From Endotrypanum monterogeii (Eukaryota > Euglenozoa > Kinetoplastea > Trypanosomatida > Trypanosomatidae): DNA of 27,296 bases. Below the pieces are notes generated by a model that saw only the letters and a list, made by a program, of their open reading frames with translations, was not told the DNA's origin and searched no databases. Both the position numbers and the translations under genes were made by a program. Location of the stretch: positions 354,636 through 381,931 of the forward strand of contig CM007320.1 in the NCBI GenBank assembly GCA_000333855.2, given 5' to 3'. Positions 1 through 13,600 of this stretch are shown here, piece after piece; positions within the stretch are counted from its first letter, which is position 1, and every line of letters starts with the position of its first letter.

Positions 1-377
1 TCGCGCTTCGCATGGTGAAGGGTGTCGGTATCCGCTTCGCCTACCTTGTGTGCAAGAAGGCCGGCATCGATGTGGAGCGCCGCGCTGGCACGCTGACGGC
101 CCCGGAGTTGGAAAAGATCGCGGAGATCATCGCCGACCCCGCGAAGTTCAAGATCCCGGACTGGTTCCTGAACCGTCAGCGCGACCCCAAGACCGGCAAG
201 ACGGAGCACCTGTCGAGCTCGATGGTGGACACCCGCCTGCGCGATGACCTTGAGCGTCTGAAGAAGATGCGTGCGCACCGCGGTGTGCGTCACGCCTACG
301 GTCTTCGCGTGCGCGGTCAGCACACATGCACAAGCGGCCGCCACGGCAAGACTGTCGGCGTGTCTCGCGGCAAGTAA
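1..377 (+). CDS. RPS18: 40S ribosomal protein S18 (uS13 family), 5' end missing
   Basis: Component of the head of the cytosolic 40S ribosomal subunit; family members sit near the P-site tRNA and form an intersubunit bridge with the large subunit. The frame is already open at base 3 (residues ALR precede the first visible Met at base 12), so the gene starts left of the window and roughly 29 N-terminal residues are missing, judging by the usual length of about 150. Visible family hallmarks are the KGVGIRFA helix-turn region, [10 protein letters not shown], the [20 protein letters not shown] stretch and the basic C-terminus containing [17 protein letters not shown]. The stop codon is TAA at 375-377. 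It lies upstream of and in the same direction as the dynein gene. Identification is secure; only the 5' end is unseen. Confidence 0.97.
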   Translation, partial: ALRMVKGVGIRFAYLVCKKAGIDVERRAGTLTAPELEKIAEIIADPAKFKIPDWFLNRQRDPKTGKTEHLSSSMVDTRLRDDLERLKKMRAHRGVRHAYGLRVRGQHTCTSGRHGKTVGVSRGK

Positions 378-715
378 AATGTATTCGGGTGTCGACTGCC
401 GTCTTCCCTCAACTTTTCAAGCCCACGTCGTTGACGTTGTTGCATTTTCCGCCGGTTTGTAGTCGTTGTGTAGGCGTTAGAGCGGCTAGCATCGGGAGCA
501 CATCTGGGGTGCTGGCAAAGCAGCTTAGTCAGGTGAATTCGCTTGTCGTAGGTCGACCCGCCTTGCCTGCCTGTTTTCCCTCGTTACTTTTCTGTGCCTC
601 GAAAGGGGTCTCCTCGTCCTCTGTCATTTTTCTTCTCCAGATTTTACTTTGTCTCATTGTTTTCCTCGTTTTTTTTTTTGTTTTGGCCCCGTCAAGGAAT
701 CTACACTCCCCCTAA

Positions 716-737
716 TTGTATACATTTACATATACAA
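716..737. repeat. Small inverted repeat in S18 3' flank
   Basis: TTGTATA (716-722) and TATACAA (731-737) are perfect reverse complements separated by eight bases. The AT-rich 7-bp stem is weak and could be chance; it lies about 340 bases after the S18 stop, within the probable 3' untranslated region. Confidence 0.35.
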
Positions 738-1599
738 GTATGAAGAGAAAGAAAGGGCTGGTGCACCGCTGAGATGGAGCATGTTGCCAGGCTCCCTCGT
801 TTCTTATGACCGGTTGATGTGAAAGCATTTGTTGGTCGATGAGGTTTCAGAACATCTCGACGTTTTGCGCGTGTGTGTCCTGTTGGGGTTTGTGCTCTAT
901 TGTTCTCGCACATGAACTGACAGGTAGCCCTAAGGGCATGAGATACGTGTGTGCTAGACTAGCGCTCATCACACTAAATTGTGAGGGCGGCCGAATACAC
1001 AGTTATGGACCTTCTCTGTCATTTTATCGCAGACGCAACCCACCTCTCAAAATAAACTTCCTTCTCGAATTTCCCTCCGACGGATTTCTAACTTTCCCTT
1101 TTTTTACATCCTTCTCAATTTCTGTACGCGCCCTCACCACCACCAAACGCGTGCACTCAACTCAAAATGGCCAACTCGGTGATACTGTTGTTTGCGTGTG
1201 AAAGTGAAGTGCGCACCCTCCCCCAGCGGACGATTCCCACGCCTGGCTCTGCCTGTAGCGCCTCACGCGTGTTTTTTGGAGACAAGTAAGTAAGCAAGCA
1301 CTAGGAGTAGGACAGAGGTCGATCGAGGAAGAGAGCCAAAGAAACAGTCGCGCTGTTGGAGTCTCTTCCTTTTGATTTTTTTTTTTCGTTCGCGCGTTTT
1401 ATCTGCTCTCTCGTTGCCCTTCCACTCTTCAGCACGGTCAGGCGTAGTACCTCCGCCTACCCCCCCCCCAGGACTTCCACGCGCCCATAGCTTCGGTGCA
1501 CAGTGTAGTTCTCTTCCGATAGTCCCTTCCAAGAGAAAGGGGGGCTATACAAACCATTTTTTTTCGCACATCTGCAACTCGTCGGATAATCATTTTCGG

Positions 1600-1643
1600 C
1601 CTCCCTTTTTTTTTTTCGGGTTTCTCACTTCTGCTGACGATAG
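1600..1643 (+). promoter_or_regulatory. Predicted spliced-leader acceptor for the dynein gene
   Basis: An 18-base pyrimidine tract (1600-1617, including 11 consecutive T) is followed by an AG-free stretch up to the first AG at 1642-1643. This is the standard kinetoplastid arrangement and would give a 19-base 5' untranslated region before the ATG at 1663. It also places the upstream in-frame codons outside the mature mRNA. Earlier T-rich tracts near 1376 remain possible alternative sites. Confidence 0.6.
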
Positions 1644-1662
1644 GCTGTATCTACACTTGACC

Positions 1663-4600
1663 ATGTCTATATCATACGAAGAGTTGCTGGCTCTCCGACG
1701 AGCACAGGCTGCGGAAAAGCAGCAACAGCAACAGAAGCTCAATGAGACTTCTATTCCATTGCCAAATGCCCCGAGTGTACACCGTAGGGGTACACCAGCG
1801 ACCGCTATAACTGTACATGGCCGGCGGCTCCCGCAGGTTTCCAGGCATGTTTCTGAGCTCTCGATGTCCAAGTCGGGACTCGAAGTTTCCACACGACAGA
1901 CCGATAGCAAGCTCATTGCAAATGCACTGCTTCCTGTGGCAGTCGCGTTGGAGCCAAAGGTGATGGCGCCTTCGCTGTCCGTGCGTGGTGAGGTCCCGCG
2001 TACACAGCTTCTTCAGCGCAAACGTCAACGCATTGACGCCGGCCCCACTCTCTCCGAGTTGCTAGCCGCCCGTGGGATGCACTTAACCCCGTCCGGTAAC
2101 CCTGAGACCAACGTGGATGACGGCAGCGGAGGAATCGGGTGTGGTGGGGTGGTCAAGGACTACGCCCTGTGGCTTCCTCTAGAGGCCTTCGATGAAGCCT
2201 TTTTTTTCGAGGATCTTGTACCTGCAGACTGGGCGGCACGTGTCGATGCAGCTTCCCCTTCGGGCCTACCCTGTCACTTTTTCAATGTAGACCATCGACA
2301 GCCCCAAAAGGGAGGTATCTGGTCGTCAGGACATGTCGTGGAGGTTGACGTAAAGAGGCATCGGTATCACGTGAAGCCAGACGACCTCAAGGATCTCCGT
2401 AGTTTCCAGAAGCAGAGGTCTGACACGAACGTGTGTGCAGAGGACACTGGGGTGCGTGCGCTCCCGCGCGTTTTCGTTTGCTTCGCAGCCGAGGATCCCG
2501 AGAAGTTTGCCAACCGTTTTGTTACCGCTCACAGCCGCCGTAGAATTGCCGAGGCCGCCTTACACGCAGAGTTGTACGTCGACTCGATGCCCCCCGATGA
2601 ATACGCCGTACTTGATCCACTAGTGATCAGGCGTTTGCGCAAGTTGGCCATGAGTACGCCTCTCCTCGTAGAGGGTGAGGCGAATCTCAATGTGGTGAGC
2701 GTCTTGGAGGAAGTGAACGCAGGGTACAGCCGCGTTATGAATGCTGATCTGCTTGGCTCCATGACGAAAGACGATATCTTCTCGAATCTCATAGGCTCCT
2801 CTTTGGCTTCTTTGTCGAAGCTGTCCGCTTCCCCTCTCTTTTCCGGTGATACCGTGCATTCCGTTCCGCTGTACGCTATTCCCCCGAACCGAGCTGAGCG
2901 GTTTGCGGCGACCGTAAGTGCTTTCAGACAACAGTGCTTATGGAAAGACTCCCCGAAACTTGTCGCTCTCATGCAGACTATCCGCAAAGCTAACGATACA
3001 CTGTTATCCAGGTGTGCGTTGGTGCTGTACAACACGAGGTCAAAGCGTCCGATGAGTATCATGGAGCTGGAGGAGATCGAGACGGTAGCAACGCGGGAAT
3101 CCTTTATCTTTACGAGGGACAACTGGCTCGCTGGGATTGTTGACACTGTCAAGCGCACACTCAGCGTGTTTTCGTCGACGGACCTGATCCACATGCAGCA
3201 CTATGATGTGAACAAGTACACGGGTTGCACAACTGAGCGATTCATGCAGTGTATCCAGTTAAGCATGCAGGACACTCTTCGGCACTATCTATTGAGTTCG
3301 CTAGAGGCATTCACCCGCTTCATTGAGAACTCCGGCGACAATGAAACCCTCGTTCGTGGAATGGCCGATGTGGAGGTGACGTACGGCTCTCACCCCGTCT
3401 CCCAAGCCCCATTTGGCGCACATGAACGCATCACAGCAGGTTTTCTGGTGCCACCGCCGTACTCTTTGCCGCCCCTACTTTCTGTGGCGCTTTTCTCCAC
3501 GAAGAAAAAGAAAAGTGTATGTGTAGAGGCTTCAGAAGAGGGGGTTGAGGCCGCTTCAGGCAACGCGGAACCCCTACCTCCTGCCGCAGGCAAAGAGTAC
3601 AGTGAGGGGGAGGAGGAAGAGAAACCGAAGAAGACACCTTCCATGTGCTTGAGCTATAGTTGCCCTCCCGAAAAAATACGGATAGCGCTGGATGCAATCC
3701 TCAGCCGATGCCTGAAGCAGCACAGCACTCTCCGCACCGTCGAACGAGCCATTTTTGATTTTCTGTACGATCCTTCCACGGCGTTTCTGGAAACACTTGA
3801 CACTTCAGACGTAGTGGTGGAGTCGTGGAGGCAGCGACTGAACGCAGTGCTCGATCGCGTAGCACGCGCTATGGAGGAATACATGGAAACCTACGCCCCG
3901 TTAATAGAGGTGTTGGAGCTCGACGTGGACGCTTACATGAAAACTTTTGATGAACGGTATCCAAACATCCGCGGCGTTGAGGCGGAAGTGCAGCGCTTTT
4001 TGGGAATGCAAGAAAACGTCCTCGAAAGCATTCCCACCTCGATAGATTTGGGCCTCGTGCGCGTGATGTGCGGAGATTTGCGCGAAGCCTTGGTCAGCAA
4101 GTGTGCCGTTGGCGCATCCAGGGTGCTAGATGCCATGGCTGCTCGTGCCTTAGCCAAAGATATAGAGGTGAATAACCGCTACAGCGAGCTCCACGCCAGA
4201 CTACGTAAGCCCACAGACACACCGGAGGAAGTGGTCGCCACGAAGGATTTTCTCAAAACCATTGTGGAGCACACCGTCGACTTGGAGGTACTTCTGGAAG
4301 AGTCGAAGGTGATCCACGACTTGCTCCTGAACTTTCAGCGCCCCCAGACTGAGGAGGAGTTCAACAAGAAGTGGAAGGCTATCAGCTGGCCAAGCCGTCT
4401 CGAGGACGCCATCACACAACGTGTCGAGGAGCTGGAGGAGACGAAGCGCTGCCTTCTGGCGTCCATGAACCGAGCGCAAGATCTCTTCGAACGGGAGGTG
4501 GAACGGGTGCGCAAAATCATCGATCAGTATAGTCAGCATCGCACCATCAATCGCATGGATGAGATCGCCGAGGACGTGCGGCTGATGCTGGATAAGATTT

Positions 4601-7600
4601 CTCAACTTCGGAGTCAGGCGAATACGTTTAATACACATGAGTCGCTGTTCAACATTGAGAAGACGGATTACGCGGGTGTGCACCAGCTCTCGGCAGACTT
4701 CGAACCCTACGAAGCACTTTGGCTTACATCGGCGAAGTGGTTCACCGCTCTCCGTAAGTGGCACGACATTACGTTCACGAGCATCAATGCGGACAAAGTA
4801 GAGGAGGTTGTTGTGGACACTGTGCGCATTATGAACACATGCATTCGAAATCCACAATTGACACCGGATCTTGTGCAGGTAGCGGAGCACACCTTGAATA
4901 GTGCGCAGAAGTTCCGCCCTCTTGTGCCGACGATCAAGTACCTGCGCATGGAGGGCATGCAGGAACGTCACTGGCAACAGTTGTCGAAGGAGCTCGGCCG
5001 AGAAATTGAACCAGACGTCACGCTGAATTCCCTCGACGATGTAATTTCCATGAACCTCACGCAACAGAATGAGGTGCTCATGCGCATTTCGGAAATCGCG
5101 TCGCGCGAGTACCACATTGAGACGTCGTTAGATAAGATGAAGGGAGTGTGGGCTGACATGAGGATGAGCGTAAAGGCGCACAAGGCAACAGGATGCTTTA
5201 TTGTGGCGAAGGATGTGGTGGATCAGACACAAGAGAAACTGGACGATCAGATGCTGCTGACGCAGAGCCTCTTGTTTTCTCCCTTCAAGAAGCTTTTCGA
5301 GGATGAAATAGTGGAGTGGGAGGCATCGCTCAAGTGTATCCAGGACGTGCTGGATGCCTGGCTTCGATGCCAAAAATCATGGCTGTATCTCGAGCCCATA
5401 TTTCAGTCGGAAGACATTTCGCGCCAGCTTCCCGGTGAATACAAGCGCTTCCAGGTAGTGAACAAAAATTGGAAATTCTTGACGAACAAGGCCCACGAGG
5501 TTGACCTGACGCTTGAGTTCTGCACGACCACTGAGCGGTGCCTGGAGCTGCTGAGGGAGAACAACGACACACTGGAGGTGGTCGAGCGCGGTTTGAATCA
5601 GTACCTAGAAAACAAGCGCGCCTCTTTCGCCCGCTTCTACTTCTTGTCGGATGACGAGCTCCTCACAATTCTTTCGGAGGCCCGTGACCCACAGAAGATA
5701 CAGCCACAGTTTCGCAAGTTATTTGAAAATATCGCCCGCATCGACATGCGCAACGCTGACAATGAAATGTTCGGCATGTACTCGCAGATGGAGGAGTACA
5801 TTCCCTTTGTGCAGTCGGTGCTGCCGCGTAAGTATGTCGAAAGCTGGCTGACGGAGATTGAGCACATGATGAAGATTTCTATTCGGGCGCAGCTGGATGC
5901 CGGCGTAAAAAAGTTTGCTTCAATGGAGCGAGAAAAATTTGTTCTGGAATCTCCAGGCCAGGTAGCGATTGCTGTCAATCAGATTATGTGGACACACGAG
6001 TGTGAGATGGCCCTTCAAGAGTATGGATCGCTCTCGCCTTATGTCGAGACAGCTCAGAAAAATCTCATGCTGCTCGTGGAGACGGTGCGACGACCTTTAA
6101 CAAATCTGCAGCGCATGAATCTGAGCGGCCTCATTACGATCGAGGTACATGCCAGGGACCTTGTTGAGGACCTCGCCAAGGCCGGTGTGGATAACATCTA
6201 TGCATTTGAGTGGATCTCACAGCTGCGTAGTTACTGGGAGAACAATGATTGTTTCCTGCGTCAGGTGGAAGCACAGTTTCGCTACGGCGGCGAATATCTC
6301 GGCAACACGACACGTCTCGTCATTACCCCTCTAACCGACCGCATCTACCTAACATTGACCGGGGCAATGCACATGTTCCTCGGTAGTGCACCAGCTGGTC
6401 CTGCGGGCACCGGCAAGACCGAAACCGTGAAGGACCTCGCCAAGGCTGTAGCAAAGCAGTGTGTGGTGTTCAACTGCCAGGAGGGTATGACCTACTCATC
6501 AATGGGGAAGTTCTTCAAAGGCCTCGCTCAGGCCGGTGCGTGGGCGTGCTTCGACGAGTTCAATCGCATCGATGTCGAGGTGCTCTCCGTGGTGGCACAG
6601 CAGGTATCTTCACTGCAAGAGGCTGCACGTGGCCGACAGTACCGTATTCCTTTCGAGGGTACGGAAATTCTTGTAGACCCCACATACTCTGTCTTTATCA
6701 CGATGAACCCCGGCTACGCAGGCCGTACAGAGCTGCCGGATAACTTGAAGGTGTTGTTCCGCCCTGTGGCGTGTATGGTGCCGGACTACGCCATGATTGC
6801 TGAAATTCGCCTCTTTTCCTTCGGCTACTCCAACTCGCGCAAGTTGGCCCAAAAAATGGTGGCGACTTTCCGGTTGAGTTCTGAGCAACTCTCGTCGCAG
6901 GATCACTACGACTTTGGAATGCGCGCCGTGAACACCGTCATTTCGGCGGCTGGCCTTATGAAGCGAGAAAATCCAGACGAAGCAGAGGACGTGCTATTGC
7001 TCCGTGCGCTGCGGGACTCAAATGCTCCAAAGTTTCTGGAGGAGGACCTCCTCTTCTTCGATGGGATCACTTCAGATCTCTTCCCGGGCGTAGAGCTGGC
7101 GCCGCCAAACTACGGAGATCTCTTCACGACACTCGAGGCGAAGGCGTCCTCAATGCACCTGCAGCCAACGGCAATGTTTATTAAAAAATGCGTGCAATTG
7201 TACGAGATGAGTGTGCTCCGACATGGCCAAATGTCAGTTGGCCCGACGATGGGTGGCAAGACGTGTGCAACACGCGTGCTGCAGGCGACGATGACACACC
7301 TGCGTAAAGAGCTGAAAAATACCAAGTTTTCAGAGGTGTACACCTACTGTTTGAACCCCAAGTCTGTCACAATGGCGCAACTCTACGGCGGATTTGACGA
7401 GGCGACCGGTGAGTGGAAGGATGGGATTATCGGTGAAGTCTTTCGCATTGCAGCGCGCGACACGACTGACGCGCGGCAGTGGATCATTTTTGACGGCCCG
7501 GTTGACGCGCTCTGGATCGAGTCTATGAACACAGTCTTGGATGAAAACAAGAAGCTGTGCCTCATCTCCGGTGAGATCATTTCCATGACGCCTTACATGA

Positions 7601-10600
7601 ACTGCTGGTTTGAGGTGGAAGACCTGGCGGTTGCCTCGCCGGCTACTGTCTCTCGAGCCGGTATGATATACCTAGAGCCCAGTTCTTGTATCGGCGTGCG
7701 CAACTTTATTCGCAGCTGGCAGCAGTACCAACTCCCCGTCACCATGAACCCGTACAAGGAGTACCTTCAGGAGTTCTGCGAAAGACTTTTCCCTTCACTC
7801 ATTCAATTTGTGCAGACCGAAGTGATCGAGTATAGTCCCTCTACCTGGCCCAACTTGCTGATGTCGTGCTTTAACTTCTTCGACTGCTTTATGTCGCCCT
7901 ACACCCCAACGCGCACCTACGAGGTGCCCCAGGAAAAGCTAGATCTGCTGCGCGAGGTGCACCTGCATCTCCTCATCTTTTCTATTGTGTGGTCCTTTGG
8001 AACAACCGGCGATCGCCCAAGTCAGCAGCGGTTCGACAAGTTCCTTCGCGATGAGCTGCGACTAAGCAATGTGAACATTGAGCTTCCTGTCATTGGCTGC
8101 CTCCACGATTATCAATTCATACCAGAGGAGCGACGCTGGATTGCCTGGACGGAGCGACTACCGCCGTTTTCTGCGCAGGTGACGCAGAATAATTTCTCTG
8201 AAATCATCGTACTCACGGCTGATGTGGCTCGGTATAAATATGTAAACCGAATTCTACTCGAGAATTCCCACCATACCCTGTGCTGTGGCCCGACAGGAAC
8301 TGGCAAGACCGTACTCATGCGACAGCTACTGATGGAGGATATGCCGAAGGAGTTCACACCTATCTTCTTTACCTTCTCGGCCCGCACAAGCGCTGGCCAG
8401 ACGCAGGATCTCATATTCTCTAAGTTCGAAGTGCGGAAGCGCGCGTCGCCGCAGGTGTGGGGTGCGCCGGTGAACCGCAAGTTTATTATCCTCGTTGATG
8501 ACATGAACATGCCACTTAAGGAGCAATATGGTGCACAGCCGCCGATTGAGTTGCTGCGACAGTTCATGGACTACCACGGCTGGTACGACTGCCGCACCAG
8601 GGAGTTCTTTTCCATTGTAGACGTCGTCCTGTCGGGCACAATGGGACCACCGGGTGGTGGGCGTAATTTCATTTCTCAGCGCTTCCTGCGTCATTTTCAC
8701 CAGATCGCCTTTCCCGAGATCGAGGACGACAGCATGCGCCGCATTTTTCTTTCCATCTTAGATAGCTACTTCGTCGTCTTTGAGGAGGACGTGCGCGCCA
8801 AGTTGTCCTCAATTGTTACAGCGTCAATCGAAGTTTTTAACATTGCCGTCAGGGAGCTGAAACCGACGCCTGCCCGCCCACACTACCTGTTCAACTTGCG
8901 CGACTTGGCGAAGGTGATGGATGGACTGACGAACGCGACCCCAGTGACAGTGAAGGGAGTTTCGGCACTCGCGCGACTGTGGTTACATGAGGAGATGCGA
9001 ACGTTTCAGGATCGACTGACAAACGACACAGATAGGGCCTGGTTCCAGGACCTCCTGAAGAAGCAGCTGCAGAAACACCTGAAGCTTCCAGTGAACGATG
9101 TACTGCCGCCTCAGCTGAGTAGCGGTACCGACGCAGCGCAAGGCGGTAACCGCCGCGCGCCGGCAGGCGACATGAATGCGCTGATGTTTGTCGACTTTAT
9201 CGGCGACAAAGGTGATCGGCGCCTCTATCAAGAGGCAAACGACTTCAACGTAGTTGTCAAGAAGCTTGAAGAGCAGCTCCAGGACCACAATCGCCAGTGC
9301 ATTGGTGGCCGTCAGCTGAATCTGGTCATGTTCACCGATGCGGTGCACCACGTTTGCCGTATCGCTCGTGTACTGCGTAAGCCAAACGGGCATGCGCTTC
9401 TTCTTGGCATTGGCGGGTCTGGTCGCCAGTCCTTATCTCGGCTCGCTGCACACTTGAATGAATACGAACTGTTCCAGGTTGAGATCGCAAAGGGGTACAC
9501 GATGACCGCGTGGCGTGAGGACCTCAAGGTGGTACTGCAGCGTGTTGCATTTAACAAGAAGCAAGTCCTTTTTCTTTTCGCCGACACACAGATCGTACAC
9601 GAAGCTATGCTGGAGGATGTCAATAACCTCCTCAACTCTGGTGAGGTGCCCAATCTATTCGTTGCCCAAGAGCTTGACGACTTGTTAAATTCAATGCGTC
9701 CCGTTTGCGTGGCCGAGGGCCTTGCAGTGGACAAGGTAACCATTTTCGCCCGCTTTGTGCGCAGTTGCCGCACGCAGCTTCACATCTCTCTGTGTATGTC
9801 GCCACTGGGCGAGATATTTCGAAGTCGCCTCCGTATGTTTCCGGCCCTTGTGAACTGCTGCACTGTGGATTGGTTCTCCGCGTGGCCGCAGCAAGCGCTA
9901 CGCAGCGTGGCGCGGAACTACTTTGCCATGATGCCGCTCCTGGAAAAGAATCCAAAGGCCATAGAAGCGTCTACTGAGGTGTGTGTGTCTATTCACGTGA
10001 GTGTTGAGGCCATGTCCGCCCGCTTTCTTGCTGAGACGCAGCGCCACAACTACGTGACGCCCACCTCGTTCCTGGAGCTTCTTATTATTTTCCGATCTCT
10101 CATGGAAACACAAACTGAAAAGAATCAGACCACGAAAGATCGCTTTGTCAACGGTCTGGACAAGCTTCGCGAGACGGAGGACTCCGTCGCTGGTCTGCAA
10201 CAGACACTGTCGCAGAGCCAGCCTGTGTTGCTGGAGAAGAACGAATCCATCAAGGCCCTCGTTAGCGAGATGGAGGTTCAGACAAGTGAGGCAGAGAAGA
10301 CGAAAAAAGAGGCGCAGAAGGAGCAAGAAGCAGTGGCGACGATGCAGGCAGAATGTGCGGCGATCGAGAATGCTGCGCAGGAGCAGCTGGCAGAGGCGCT
10401 GCCGGAGCTGGACCGTGCTCTGGAGAGTCTTAAGAACCTGAAGTCATCGCAGATTACTGAGGTGGCTGGCTACAAAGCCCCAACAGCCGGTGTTGTCATG
10501 ACGATGCAGGGCATCTGCATTCTTTTCCAAATCAAGCCGCAGATGCGAGCAGCAAGCATGCTGGAGGAGAAGAAGCCAGACTTCTGGGTGACGGCGAAGG

Positions 10601-13600
10601 AGCAGCTCCTCCACAATCCCAACTTATTGCTGCAGCGGCTCATCCAGTATGATAAGGAGAATATACCGGATAAACTAATCCAGGCTGTCATGCCCCTCGT
10701 GAAGTCCGAAGACTTCACTCCAAAGAAAATCGCTGGCGCCAGTCAGGCCTGCGCTGCCATGTGCCAGTGGACGCATGCCATGGTTCGCTTCTACGAGGTG
10801 AATAGGAAGGTAGCTCCTCTGCGGAAGGAGCTCGCAGTGGCGCAGGGGGCAAACCAGGAAGCTCAGGGAAAATTGAAAGATGCGGAGACGCAGCTGGAGG
10901 CAGTCACGCAACGGCTAGCTGTCATGCAGGCACGCATGGAGGACGCTGAGCGAGAGCTCAAGGAGCTTGACAACACTGTTCAGCGAACAGCCCTGCGCTT
11001 GGAGCGTGCCGCTATGCTGATCGATGGCTTGGCGGGTGAGAAGCGCAGCTGGATGCAGTCCATCGATCGCATCGATGACTCCACCAAGTACTTGATGGGC
11101 GATATGCTCGTGGCGGCGGGCGAGATTGCATATTGTGGACCTTTCACAGCCGTTTACCGCCAGAATCTCCTCGATTCTTGGGTCAAGGAACTGGACCAGA
11201 ACTCCATCGTGCACAGCAAGCAATGCTCCATATCTCACACGCTGCAGGACGCTGTGGAGACGCGGGAATGGATTTTGAATGGATTGCCCATGGATAACTT
11301 GTCTATCGAGAACGCTCTCTTTGCAAAAAACGCGCGCAGATGGCCGCTGCTGATTGACCCCCAGACACAGGGAAACCGATGGATCCGGAAGACGTACAGG
11401 GAGTCACTCGAGGTCCTCCGCCCAAGTCAAAAGGATCTTATCAAACGCATCGAATTCTGCATTCGGGCTGGGCGACCTGTTTTACTGGAGAACGTTGGCG
11501 AGGAGATCGACGCTAGTCTGAATCCCCTACTGGAGCGACGGACCTTCATGGAGGGCGGTACCGAAATGATTCGCATCTCCGACACCCCTATTCCCTGGAA
11601 CCCGAAGTTCAAGTTCTTCATGACAACAAAGCTACCGAACCCGCACTACATTCCGGAGGTCATGGTGCGCGTGACCCTGCTCAACTTTTTTATCACCCCG
11701 CGTGGACTTGAGGACCAGTTGCTCGGTGTTGTGGTTGGCCAGGAGCGCAAGGAGCTGGAAATGCGGCGCAGCGACCTCATTCAGAAGAACGCCGCAATGA
11801 AGGCTGACCTTGTCAGCACGCAGGAAAGCATCCTGTGCAAACTGAAAGAGGTGCAGGGCGACGTGCTGGACGACGTGGAGCTGATTGCCTATCTCAACGA
11901 GTCCAAAGAAAAGACGCAGGAGATTACCGCGCGGGTGGCCGAGGCGGAGGCAGCCGAAGTGGAGTTGACAGCTAGTCGTGAGGAATACCGCTCTATCGCG
12001 CATCATTCTTCCTGTCTGTACTTCTGCTGCTCTACTCTTTCCAACGTGGATCCGATGTATCAGTACTCACTTCAATGGTTCGTGCAGCTGTTCATAGCGA
12101 GTATTGATCAGGCAACACGCTCCGACGACCTGGAGCAGCGGCTGAATAACCTGAAAGACTACTTCACCTACAGCTTCTACCAAAACGTTAGCCGATCCCT
12201 TTTCGAGAAGCACAAGCTTATGTTCTCTTTTTTTCTGTGCGTCCGACTAATGGAGCAGAAGGGCCAGATCAATCCAGCCGAGTACCGCTTCTTGCTGCAG
12301 GGCCCCACACTCGTGGTGGACGCCAAAGACAACCCCGACCTCAGCTGGATTACCCCAACAACATGGAGCGAGTGGTGCTACCTTGGTGAACACTTTGACA
12401 TCTTCAAGGGTATCAAGGAGCACATCACCTCGCACCTTCCACACTACAAGGAGCTTTTCTTGTCCTCTGCAGCTCATCGGCAGCCCTTGGCTGCTGACTG
12501 GGCGGACAGGCTGTCACCCATGCAACATTTAATGTTTTTGCGCTGCGTGCGACCCGACAAGCTGATGGAGAGGGTTCAGGACTTTGTCTTGGCCGAGATG
12601 GGCGAGAAGTTCATTCGACCACCAGGGTTTGACTTGATTACGTCCTTCAGGGATTCCAGCGCATATGTGCCACTTATTTTCATACTTTCGCAGGGTGCCG
12701 ACCCTTACGATGACTGGAAGCGATTCGCCGATTCGCAGAACATGGGTAAGAAGCTGTACGACGTATCACTTGGCCAAGGTCAAGGCCCACGCGCGGAGCG
12801 GTTGCTGCAAGAGGCGATGGAAAATGGTTCATGGGCTCTCTTACAAAATTGCCATCTCGCCACGTCGTGGATGCCGACTCTGGAGCGGCTGGTAGAGTCG
12901 ATCACGCCCTCTACGCATCCCCAGTTCCGACTGTGGCTGACATCAATGCCGAACGCGCATTTTCCGGTGTCGGTTCTGCAGAATGGTGTCAAAATGACCA
13001 ACGAGCCCCCGAAGGGGATGCAGGCAAATGTGTCGCGCTCCATCGCCGCTTACCCCACCGAGTTTCTAGAGTCTTGCCGAAAGCCGATGGAACTCAAGAA
13101 GCTTTTCTTCTCCATGTGTTTCTTCCACGCCTTGCTGCAGGAGCGTCGCAAGTTCGGGCCGCTCGGGTGGAACATCGCTTACGAGTTCACCAGCGGTGAT
13201 TTGAGTTGTTGTGCAGCGCAGATCAAGATGTTTTTGGACAAGTACGACGATGTGCCTTTCTTAGTTATCCGGGAGCTCAGTGGCAACATCCACTACGGTG
13301 GTCGCGTCACGGACGACTGGGATCGTCGCACTCTGAATACGTTGCTGGAGCGCTTTGTTACCCCAGAGGTCATGAAAGACGGCTACTTATTCTCTTCAAA
13401 ACTGCAAGACTACCAGTCGATTCCTGTGACGAACCGCCAGGGCTACCTAGACTACGTCGCATCATGGCCGCTCAACACAAGTCCAGAAACGTTTGGGCTC
13501 CACGAAAATGCCGATATCACGTGTGCTCGCACAGAGACGTTTGAGACACTGCAGGCGATCGTGCTTCTGCAGGGTAGCGGTGACGGCGCTGGGGGCTCGG

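Larger units (their letters stand above)
378..1662. other. Spacer between S18 and dynein (S18 3'UTR plus dynein 5' signals)
   Basis: About 1.3 kb without a credible gene. Short open frames here overlap one another in several frames, are pyrimidine-rich and encode no recognisable domain. The first part should be the S18 3' untranslated region. A small hairpin lies at 716-737. Several T-rich tracts occur (669-680, 1376-1386, 1557-1564, 1606-1616), the last of which is the best candidate for dynein trans-splicing. Confidence 0.7.

Noticed and set aside
1372..1662. 97-codon in-frame N-terminal extension of the dynein
   Set aside because: It is the translation of pyrimidine tracts (Phe/Pro/Ser runs), resembles no dynein tail, and lies upstream of the predicted splice acceptor at 1642-1643. 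Pyrimidine-rich DNA rarely contains stops, so openness is not evidence.
4201..5115. Reverse-strand open frame of 304 codons
   Set aside because: It is entirely inside the dynein gene, has no recognisable domain and lacks its own splice context; it is a shadow of the dynein codon pattern. The same holds for the 221-codon reverse frame at 2529-3194.
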